A DNA stretch of 64,000 nucleotides from Sorex araneus. Its lineage: Eukaryota > Chordata > Mammalia > Eulipotyphla > Soricidae. Made by a program: the position numbers and the translations under genes. Positions 55,576 through 64,000 of this stretch are shown here, piece by piece (position 1 is the stretch's first letter; the number at the start of each line of letters is the position of its first letter). The stretch covers positions 165,574,172 through 165,638,171 of the forward strand of contig NC_073305.1 in the NCBI RefSeq assembly GCF_027595985.1, written 5' to 3'. The notes beneath the pieces are model-generated. The model ran no database searches. It saw only the letters and a program-made list of their open reading frames with translations, and was not told the DNA's origin.

Positions 55576-55974
55576 GGAACTATCTTATTTTAAAAACCAA
55601 AAGACAGTAGATGTGATTCGAATGAACAACCATACTTTCCTGTGACAAATTGTTCTGAACCTAAATTGCTACTTGCAACATGAGTACAGTGCTGTGTGGC
55701 GAGGTCCTGCCCAGTTCATGGCATTGTCCACAAGGCGCTTTGATCTGCTCAGATCCTGACCTGTTTCACTCAGGTGACCTCTCATAACTTAAGATGACAT
55801 CTTTGGAAACCAACACATCATGTCCCGCTCTTTCTCCCTGCAGTTTTTAAAGTGGTGCTATTGGGACCTCATTTGACTAGATACACATGATAGAGGCACT
55901 AAAATGATACCTGTGTGGGAACACCAAAATGACAGCTGTTCAGATAATGCAGAATAGGATTATATATCTATATA

Positions 55975-56100
55975 TTTTGCCACATCTAGTGGCTTTGTGA
56001 CCTGTGGGGCTTGTGAGACCAGGCTGCGCTGGCCATTGAACCTGAGGCTCCTATACGCTGAGCATGTGCTTTAGCCCTTTGAGCCATCTCTTCAGCCCCT
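55975..56100 (-). mobile_element. Older tRNA-like repeat fragment
   Basis: CCACATCTAGTGGCTTTGTG, CTTTAGCCCTTTGAGCCATC, TTCAGCCCC. Confidence 0.5.
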
Positions 56101-56109
56101 ACATTTCCA

Positions 56110-56600
56110 AGAGTAATTGAAATGAGCACAAAAACATATAATTTTTGCCCCCAAGGATCCATTTGTGGCTTGGTAAAGGCCTAAAGTACAGGAATTATAT
56201 AAGAGAACAAATTAAAAGTGCCCAGTGTTATGACAAAATCAATTTTTGTGCTGTTATAAGGATTAATTTTCCTATTGCAAATAACACTTTAATTTTATGC
56301 AAATGAAAGAAAATAGTTTAAAGAGTCAAACAATGCTAAAAAAGGTTTATTAAAAGAAACCAGAGTCCTTTACCTTCTCCCTTTCCATTTTCAAACTTTG
56401 TCATGCTCCTTATCGAACTGTTGCAATATTTCTTCTGTGAAATTTTGTAAATTAAATATCAATATTGCTGTCTGTCAACTCATCAGCTTTTGACATAATC
56501 TATTATCTTCCTTAATGATGTATAAAATTTTTAAGTATTCATACCCCTTTTCTTCTCAATTTTTCAATAAAACACTATCTTAGGGCTTTTTTGTTGTTGT
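56110..56600. other. Upstream intergenic sequence, nothing recognised
   Basis: AT-rich unique sequence. No open frame of note and no repeat recognised. Confidence 0.6.
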
Positions 56601-56604
56601 TATT

Positions 56605-56773
56605 TGTTTTGGGGCCACACCCAGCAGTGCTCAGGGCTTGCTCCCCTTCTGTGCTCAGGAATCACTCCTCAAGGGCTCAGGAGACCATATAGGTTACCAG
56701 GGATCAAATTTGCCGGGATGGCCACATGCCAGGCAAATTCCCTATATGCTCTACTATCACTTTGTGCCCTTCC
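56605..56773 (-). mobile_element. SOR-type SINE, old
   Basis: Reverse copy: TTTGGGGCCACACCCAGC, AGGAATCACTCCTCAAGGGC, ending CTACTATCACTTTGTGCCC. Confidence 0.85.
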
Positions 56774-57420
56774 CCATCTTAATTTTTAACCAACACTCTG
56801 TGTTTTCATATTGAGATAATACTACAGAATCAAGTAGAGCACTATCAAGATGACTCATTCTTTTGCAAATTTCTGCTTGTCCTAGAGTTAATAGTCGCCT
56901 CTTCTTTTTATTTGCTTATGTTGATTTCCTCAGTTACATGTGCATTCTATAAAATTCCTCTATCTGCAATTTCCCCAGAGCAAGTCTGTCACACAGTGTA
57001 TATATTCTAGAATTTTCTTAGAGCTATCACCTCACATAAGAACTCTCTGAGAGCCTTGACTTCCTGCTGCTGTCTGTTTTGGTGACTTAGTTGGTGTGCT
57101 GGGCCCTGGCTCTTCCCAGGCTGCCATCCTGGGAAATCCCTCCACCTCATTTCCATTTCCTGTTTGCCATTCTTCCTCTTTTGCAGTTTAGTTCCTCATT
57201 TAGTGAATCATTCTTCCCACTGGCTTCCTCACAAAGCATTCATGGCAGGCACTGCATGTCTGAAATACTTCCTTGACTAACGGCTTGACTAGATATAAAC
57301 TTTTATGTGCCTACTAAGGCTTTTAATACTCTAAGCCCAACGTGACCCCCTACCATCTTCACTACCCTAGCTATATGCTAAGGCACGGGGCTGAGATCTA
57401 TGATAAATAAATGAAGTACT

Positions 57421-57911
57421 TTTTTTCTTTTCTTTTCTTTTCTTTTCTTTTCTTTTCTTTTCTTTTCTTTTCTTTTCTTTTCTTTTCTTTTCTTTTCTTT
57501 TCTTTTCTTTTCTTTTCTTTTCTTTTCTTTTCTTTCCTGTCCTGTCCTTTCCTTTTCTTTTCTCTTTTTTTCTCTTCTTTTCTCTCCTCTCCTCTCCTCT
57601 CCTCTCCTCTCCTCTCCTCTCCTCTCCTCTCCTCTCCTCTCCTCTCCTCTCCTCTCCTCTCCTCTCCTCTCCTCTCCTCTCCTCTCCTCTCCTCTCCTCT
57701 CCTCTCCTCTCCTCTCCTCTCCTCTCCTCTCCTCTCCTCTCCTCTCCTCTCCTCTCCTCTCCTCTCCTCTCCTCTCCTCTCCTCTCCTCTCCTCTCCTCT
57801 CCTCTCCTCTCCTCTCCTCTCCTCTCCTCTCCTCTCCTCTCCTCTCCTCTCCTCTCCTCTCCTCTCCTCTCCTTTCCTTTCCTTTTCTTTTCTTTTCTTT
57901 TCTTTCTTTTC
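57421..57911 (+). repeat. Pure polypyrimidine satellite: (TTTTC)n then (CTCCT)n
   Basis: About 110 bp of TTTTC units, a short mixed zone (CCTGTCC is the only purine break), about 290 bp of CTCCT units, then TTTTC again. Both strands read as long meaningless frames. It occupies the tail end of the SINE that follows. Confidence 0.98.
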
Positions 57912-58070
57912 TTTGTCACACCCAGCAATGCTTAGGAGTTACTCCTAGCTCTGCACTCAGGAATTACTCCTGGCGGTGCCGGGAGGACCATATAGGATGC
58001 CAGGGATAGAACCCAGGTCAACCGCATGCAAGGCAAAGGCCCTACGTGCTGTATTATCACTCTGGTCCCC
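57912..58070 (-). mobile_element. SOR-type SINE whose tail grew into the satellite
   Basis: Reverse copy from GTCACACCCAGCAATGC to ATCACTCTGGTCCCC. AAATGAAGTACTTTT occurs at 57409-57423, left of the satellite, and at 58071-58085, right of the SINE. Confidence 0.93.
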
Positions 58071-58329
58071 AAATGAAGTACTTTTATTGAAGAGTAAAAT
58101 GAAGTACTTTTAATGAAGTACTTATATTTATTTTATTGACATAAAATGAAGAGTTGAAACAGGTGGTAATTGAGGGTTTACTTCCTACTATTTTGCTTTT
58201 CTAGTTCTTGTTTCTGAATTGGACTGGGTGGACTGCTCTCAGAAGAGAAGTTATGATTTTCTCTTTATTCTCAATTTTCTGAAATTTCACAGTGAAAGAA
58301 TTGATACACATCTTGTTTTGCTTATGGAG

Positions 58330-58470
58330 TAGGATGCCAGAGAGACAATACATGGGTTGAGGTACATGCTTTGCATGTGGCTGACACTGGTTCAGTTCTC
58401 CACACCACAGGATTTCCTGAGCAGAGTATCACTGGAAGATTCCCCCACCCCTACTCCCTGCCCCATCCCC
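58330..58470 (+). mobile_element. SOR-type SINE, decayed
   Basis: GAGGTACATGCTTTGCATGT, GGCTGACACTGGTTCAGTTC; the tail runs into a C-rich patch. Confidence 0.65.
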
Positions 58471-58584
58471 CCCCCCGTCTCCTAGGCTCTGCTTGGGAGA
58501 TCTCCATACCCAAAATATAATTATTGCATAGAATGTTCAATGAGTCTTTGAAGACTTATGTCTTTCTTATTTTTATTTGAAATG

Positions 58585-58835
58585 GGCTGGAGCAATAGCA
58601 CAGTGGTTAGGGAGTTTGTCTTGCACGGGGCCGACCCGGGTTCGATTCCTCCATCCCTCTTGGAAAGCCTGGCAAGCTACCAAAAGTATCCCGTCCACAT
58701 GGCAGAGCCTGGCAAGCTACCTGTGGCATATTCGATATCCGAAAAAACAGTAACAACAAGTCTCACAATGGAGATGTTACTGGTGCCCGCTTGAGCAAAT
58801 CGATGAACAACAGGACAGCAGTGCAGTGCAGTGCA
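58585..58835 (+). mobile_element. Chimeric tRNA-head/RTE SINE, complete
   Basis: Forward copy: GGGCTGGAGCAATAGCACAG, GACCCGGGTTCGATTCCTCC, then CTGGCAAGCTACCAAAAGT (RTE 5' UTR type), then CTCACAATGGAGATGTTACT (RTE 3' type), ending in GCAGTGCAGTGCAGTGC. ATTTGAAATG before and ATTTGAGATG after are the target duplication. Confidence 0.95.
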
Positions 58836-59163
58836 TTTGAGATGTGGGGATTAAATGAAAGGCCTCAAACATGTGAAGCATGCGAGAAGATTCTTGTACT
58901 TAAACTCCATCCTCTTTTATCATCCTTCCTCATTTCTGTCCTTTGGTGACTTCATGTCTCTGATTCCAGAGACTTTGGTTAAGCTTCATCAGAGAACAAT
59001 CCTCAGTTATCCTGAAAGAACCGAAAGCAGTTACTTGACTTTATCAAGTGGGATTAGAGATTTTTGAGTTTAGCAGTTCTTTCTCCAAGTTAAAACCAAC
59101 AAACAATCAGCAAAAGACCAGCCATCAAATGATTGTTTATAGTTTCCAGATTTATATAACTTC

Positions 59164-59345
59164 TGGGGCTGGATCAATAGCACAGCGGGTAGGGTGTTTG
59201 CCTTGCATGTGGCTGACCCAGGTTCGATTCCCAGCATCCCATATGGTCCTCTGAGCACCGCCAGGGGTGATTCCTGAGTGCAGAGCCAGGAGTAACCCCT
59301 GTGCATCGCTAGATGTGACCCCCCCCAAAAAAACAAAACAAAACA
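59164..59345 (+). mobile_element. SOR-type SINE, young
   Basis: Forward copy, near consensus. CCAGATTTATATAACTTCT before and CCAGATTTATATAACCTCT after form a 19-bp duplication. Confidence 0.96.
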
Positions 59346-59349
59346 AAAA

Positions 59350-61205
59350 ACCAGATTTATATAACCTCTGATAACGTGATCACTTGCTAAATACTAATTG
59401 AATTTCTCAGTCCTTTCAGAGTTGACCAGGCGAATTAGCTTGATTTTCACTTTTTCACTACCCTTCCAGCTGCTACCCAACCCAACCCCCTTTTTTTTTC
59501 TAAGTATAGTTTTCTGTTGGGTTATTTGCATCAGAACTTCTGTTCTAGTTCTCATTCACTGTGGTTTAGGGTTTGCAGATTCAATTCTGTTTTCCTTAAT
59601 CTTAGAGTTTCTATTTCTTATTCTTCTGGCCATTTGCTAAAGAATTTTAGAGAAGAAGGTGGTCACAGATAACATTACAGTCCTGTGTTGGAGTCAGGAA
59701 GAAAACAATGGTCCAGTTGTGAAATTAACTGTCCTTCAAGATAAGAAGTTCCAATATTGGTAATAGCCAATAGTTCTTAGCCTTTCTCTTTTTCTTTTAT
59801 CAATATCAAGAGAAAAAAATTTGCATTGGGAAATAGAGAAAATGATTCACTTAAGAGCTCTTTCAAATGTAAGAGTTTATGCATTCTATAGTTTTCTACC
59901 ATTGTTTTAAGGAGAGTAGAGATTCTATAACAAGATGAAATACACAAAAATCAGGCAACTGCCATCAGAATTCAGATCTGTCTTTTGTTGGGTTTACATG
60001 TAAATTTCTCTAATTTCCTACTCTGTAAATAGAATTCTGTTTTATATGGTTGTTATGAGACTTACACATTAAATATAATTTTTATAAAAGTATATCATCT
60101 GTTAACTAATTTCACTAATGATATGGTCAGATAAATCTGTGAAATGGTGATTTATATTTTCTGTACTGACTGCACCTTGAAATTATTGTGGTCTAAAACC
60201 TAGTTTAAATCTGGTTATCTATTGTATGATCACGGTTATACAAATTTGGCAGGTTTAACTTGAGGAAGGGACAAATCTTTGTACACTCTGTTCCTAGTTT
60301 GAGAATATCACCTGTTTCTATAATGAGAAGTGTGGGCTTGTGGTCAAGTAATTTTCAATTATTCTAAATATAACATCAGGCAGCAAATTACAATTTTCAG
60401 CTCCTGTGATGAACCTCTTTGTTCTGAACTAGTTGGGTGTTATTGGTTTTAGGAGAGAAAACATGATTCCCATTCTATGAAAATGATTTGGTTTTGTTAC
60501 TTTTTGGCAATAATTTGGTAAACGAAGATCATCTCTAGTAAAGGCCAAAATGAACTTGCCTTTGTGGATAAAATAAATCATTGAAATTTGCATAAATATT
60601 GAATGAGTGGAAAGAACACTTCTTAAGTGGACTTATTTGATTATATTTAAATATTTTATGATAACAGTTTAATCATACATTTCTTCTTTAAATAATAAAG
60701 ATTAATTTTAGGCTAAGCTTCTTTACATGAGTTCTCTGTCAAATCTGAATTAACAAGATTTTGCTGCATGCATTCGACAGGGGAGACTTGCCTTGGTCAA
60801 AGCAAAGAAAAGGAAGATCAGAATAAAGTCTGTCATATTTTAGTGACATCGAACCCTCCCTCCTCTGAAGAGCCGTTTTCATTTTCCATGATCTCACTGA
60901 GTCTTGCTAAAGATCCATGAACATGGATTTCTGTGTTGTTCATTTTTTCAAGAACGTGTCCACTGATCAGAGAATTGAGTTTTAATGACCCCAAGGGTAG
61001 CAGGGAACAACTTTCACCTGAGCTATGTTTTATTGCTCCAACCTCTGAGTTCTAGCGAGTGATTAGTTTAACGGCCATGTGGTTAAAGCTTGGAAACATT
61101 TCTTCTCTCTGTTCTGTCTATGACATGTCATCAGCAGTTTGCCAAGCAGAGTTCAAGACTGCCCTATTAGGTAGAGGATTTGCTTTCTGCTTAAATCCGT
61201 GGCAT
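59350..61205. other. Upstream intergenic sequence, nothing recognised
   Basis: AT-rich unique sequence with no repeat or coding feature that I can support; the longest repeat-poor stretch of the right half. Confidence 0.6.
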
Positions 61206-61210
61206 TTGAG

Positions 61211-61454
61211 TAGCACCTTAGCACTGTTGTCTCATTGTTCATAGATTTGCTGGAGCAGGCACCAGTAAAGTCTCCATTGTGAGACTTGTTGCTACTGTTT
61301 TTGGCATATCGAATACGCCACGGGTAGCTTGCCAGGCTCTGCCATGTGGACAGGATACTCTTGGTAGTTTGCTGGGCTCTCCGAGAGGGAATCAAACCCG
61401 GGTCAGCCTTGTGCAGGGAAAACACCCTACCCGTTGTGCTATAGCTCCACTCCA
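61211..61454 (-). mobile_element. Chimeric tRNA-head/RTE SINE
   Basis: Reverse copy: TTAGCACTGTTGTCTCATTG, AAAGTCTCCATTGTGAGACT, CACGGGTAGCTTGCCAGGCT, ending GTGCTATAGCTCCACTCC. A short TTTGAGTAG flanks both sides. Confidence 0.93.
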
Positions 61455-61699
61455 GGCTTTTGAGTAGTCAAAATATAACTCTGGGGGCAGGGCCTCCTAA
61501 ACTCACAGTCACTTTTGTGTGATATCCCATTTCCTTTGGTGTAGGATAACATAGCCTCAGGTAGTTTAGGTTTATCGAGTTGTTCCCATCACAGTGCTCC
61601 CTTTCCTCTGTGCTTATTTGTGACTTCTTTCTTTGTGCTCTGTTGACTTGTGAATATTGTTTTTCTCTTCTCCTTGAGTCCTTTGTATAGCTTATTCAG

Positions 61700-62450
61700 A
61701 GCCATTTCCTTTTGTATGGGCACAGGAAGACTGTAGCAAATGCTATGCTTTTTGTAACCTGGGAGTCATTTGACGGATGGAACCAGGGCAAGCGGTGAGT
61801 TATGTGCTACCCTGGCATCGAGATGGGCCTGGCCAAAGTGCCTATGCTTAACTGTAAGTTAAGAGCTTGGTCATGGACAAATGCTGTCATGATTCCAAAT
61901 GTAATAACTAGATTCAGACCCTGCTAGGGTTAGGAATGATTAATCTGGCCTGAGTACTGTAGTCTGAGTCTGTGGCAAGGTGTTCCCAGGAGAGCTGCCC
62001 TACAAGCCTCAATGTATCTCTTATTGTGTCCATACAAAAATAACTCGTATTAAGATGTTGATGAAGTTTTTGGACTGAGGAAAGGAGAAAAACACCTTAA
62101 GAGATATTTTGCTTGCTGGCAGTCTGGAAGGGCTTTGGAATGCTCCTAGGTGGTGTTTCTTTTGAACTTGGTGGGCCCTCAAGAAGGGCTTTCTTATGTT
62201 GATTTTACTACCAGACTGTGTGTGTAGCCCAGAGGGGAAGGTAGAGAGAGAGACAGGTAGTGGGGAGAGAGGAGTGGTGAAGAGGAGAATCCAGAGAGCT
62301 GGGATGGAGGAATGAGGGGATAGGAGAGACAGAAGGAGACGGGAATGGGGGGCAGTGTGAGACGAGAACGGGGAACTCAGAGAGATTGGAATGGATGGCA
62401 TTCTGAAGTCTGAAGGCACCATAAAGCTGCTGATGCACTCACCCCACACC
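61700..62450 (+). mobile_element. Endogenous retrovirus LTR (copy 2)
   Basis: Colinear with 22283-23050: GGGCACAGGAAGACTGTAGC, GCAAGCGGTGAGTTATGTGC, AGGAATGATTAATCTGGCCT, then a purine-rich 3' part. The polyadenylation signal is altered (CCATAAAG), no primer-binding site is visible after it, and the end is approximate. Confidence 0.7.
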
Positions 62451-62673
62451 ATGTTCTGGAATTTGATGGCTATTGTGGGGTGAAGGAAGGGGTCTCACAG
62501 GCTGACTTCCTACCTGCTTTGAACCCTGTGTGGGGTTATTCTGACTTGTTCTCAGATGGATTGCTTTTTTTTTGTTTGTTTTCAACAAAAAAATTATTAA
62601 CCTCCCCAATTAAACAGTTCTACTTGTCAAGAGTCAATAATGGAATAAACTTTCTTAAAATAATGGTGCCTTG

Positions 62674-62833
62674 GGGCTGGATAGAGAGTACAGCAGTTAA
62701 GGTGCTTCCTTTAAGCACAGCCAACTCTGATTCAATTCCCAGACTCCCCTAGGATCTTCTGATACCTGCCAGGAGTGAGGCCTGAGCACAGAGCTAGGAG
62801 TAAGTCATGCACATGGCCAGGTCTGGCCTAAAA
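62674..62833 (+). mobile_element. SOR-type SINE, old
   Basis: GGGGCTGGATAGAGAGTACA, CTGATTCAATTCCCAGAC, GCCAGGTCTGGCC. Confidence 0.8.
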
Positions 62834-62839
62834 GCAAAC

Positions 62840-63864
62840 AGCAATACCAGAACTCAGAGGTCCTATGTGGTGCTAAAAGACATGGTGGTGTTTTACCACA
62901 CAGACTCAGTGCTTCCTTTCAGAGGTTTGATAAAAGAATCTCTATGAAATAGCTTTCCTGAAGCTTGCTAATCACTAAGAGGATCTATTTTCTGTTCTTG
63001 GTTCCATATTATTTCTTAGGGCTTCTTTCTTAAGGCTCTGGAATCCTTCTTCCACCCAGCTCCCCACCCTCTGCTTCTCCTGCCCATCCGAGAACAATCC
63101 TTAGAAGAGGCCCAAGGTTTAATGTGTGTTTAGCTGGTCGTTTTGATATGTTAAAACAAGGGTGACTACTTCAAGCTAGTAGGTGCTCCTTCCTTTTTTG
63201 CTCTGCAGTTCTTATCAGAGCATGGAACAGGTTTTTTGTTTGTTTGGTTTTGTTTTTAATTTCAGGTGTGTGATCTTTTTCTCCACAATCATTGATTGCA
63301 GTTTTGATAGGATTTGGAACACAGATCTTGAGAATGGTAGAGGTGGTTGGCAGGATGGAACATATAACCCTTGATACTTTATTTGGCAGGGAAGAAAGTT
63401 TCGACCAGTGGTATGGGGGCCACTCCTGCCGGTACTTGGGGGAACGCAAGCTCCTTAATCTCTGTTCTACCTTTCCAAGTCCTGCTCCCTTCCCTTTATA
63501 TTCTCTGCCACACATCTCCTCTTTCGCTCCCATTCTGAGAGAAGAGCTGCCAGGCTTTGTTTTATGCCATCAGACATAAGTATTAATGAACTATGTACCT
63601 GACTTATTTTTTAGAGTGTTTTCTTGCTCCAAATATCTGTTATCTGATTTGTCGTCTTTAGACTAGATGAAGTGATCACATGTGTACCTTAACTCAAGTT
63701 TAAGAATGGGGGAGGAAGTACCTTATCTCTTCTGTGTAGCTTTAAATGAATTTATGGAGCAATTCTGCATCAATGATACATTACGGTGGCAACTTTTAGT
63801 GGGATCCTGGCTGAGTTGCCTGGTTGGCTTAACCTGAAGGGTTATTATTCCAAGAGCAAAAGTA
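62840..63864. other. Upstream intergenic sequence, nothing recognised
   Basis: Unique sequence. Frames up to about 120 codons (63171-63533, minus strand) show no family features. Confidence 0.55.
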
Positions 63865-63867
63865 TGG

Positions 63868-63993
63868 GGTGGGGGTGGAGTGATAGTACAGCAGGAAGGG
63901 CGTTTGCCTTGCATGCGGCCTACCCAGGTTCGATTCTCAGCATCCCATACGGTCCCTTGAGCACCACCAGGAATAACCCAAAAAGAAAAAAAA
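63868..63993 (+). mobile_element. SOR-type SINE, young with internal deletion
   Basis: GGGCGTTTGCCTTGCATGCG, CAGGTTCGATTCTCAGC. It jumps from ACCACCAGGAATAA directly to CCCAAAAAGAAAAAA, so about 45 bp of the tail half are missing. Confidence 0.92.
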
Positions 63994-64000
63994 AGTACGG

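Noticed and set aside
57398..57935. Long frames of RRGEE or LLSSP repeats
   Set aside because: By-product of the polypyrimidine satellite.
58585..58660. tRNA gene
   Set aside because: The A and B boxes belong to the SINE head; the same sequence recurs in dozens of copies and does not fold as a complete tRNA gene.

Overview
The window is mammalian nuclear DNA, most likely from a shrew (Sorex type). It is intron-rich and carries a single recognisable protein-coding gene. It is saturated with a short tRNA-headed SINE of the kind I know from Sorex araneus (internal Pol III boxes close to TAGCACAGCGGG and GGTTCGATTCC). It also holds a damaged RTE-clade LINE of the type reported in the common shrew. 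The species call rests on recalled repeat families and was not tested by a search.

The gene is TXLNB (beta-taxilin) on the minus strand. All nine coding exons are present and in frame: 47018-46580, 34838-34747, 25472-25302, 20241-20047, 17398-17279, 16087-16013, 7063-6971, 5963-5868 and 3868-3083. The joined frame is 688 codons, close to the human protein (about 684 aa from memory), with no stop or frameshift. A non-coding first exon probably ends at a GTAAGT donor at 49958-49953, so the promoter would lie near 50.2-50.5 kb. The region 1-3082 is 3' UTR and downstream DNA. From about 50.5 kb to the right edge is upstream intergenic DNA.

The rest is repeats. (1) About 40 copies of the short tRNA-headed SINE, called SOR-type here, from near-consensus copies with clear target-site duplications to badly decayed ones. 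(2) About ten chimeric SINEs with the same tRNA-like head joined to sequence matching the RTE element. (3) Two headless RTE-derived short elements. (4) One nearly complete RTE LINE at 51917-55375 whose 5' third is inverted. (5) L1 3'-end fragments. (6) Two copies of one LTR family (about 22283-23110 and 61700-62450), the first followed by a primer-binding-site-like sequence. (7) A few ancient MIR, L2 and LTR-like fragments. (8) Several large microsatellites: a 700-bp GGAA tract in the first coding intron, a 490-bp pure polypyrimidine tract at 57.4 kb, and CT/CA tracts around the presumed first exon.

The most interesting system is the RTE LINE with its dependent short elements. The LINE's 5' UTR (read in the inverted segment) and its 3' end are both found, in the same order, inside the headless elements. 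Shorter parts of both occur in the tRNA-headed chimeric SINEs. This is a stepwise BovB/BovA/Bov-tA-like series visible inside one window, built on a LINE lineage that has been proposed to have moved horizontally between nematodes and shrews. Other structural surprises are a 485-bp inverted repeat in intron 2, an intronic duplication that supplies an empty site for a SINE, and a large polypyrimidine satellite bracketed by the target-site duplication of a SINE.
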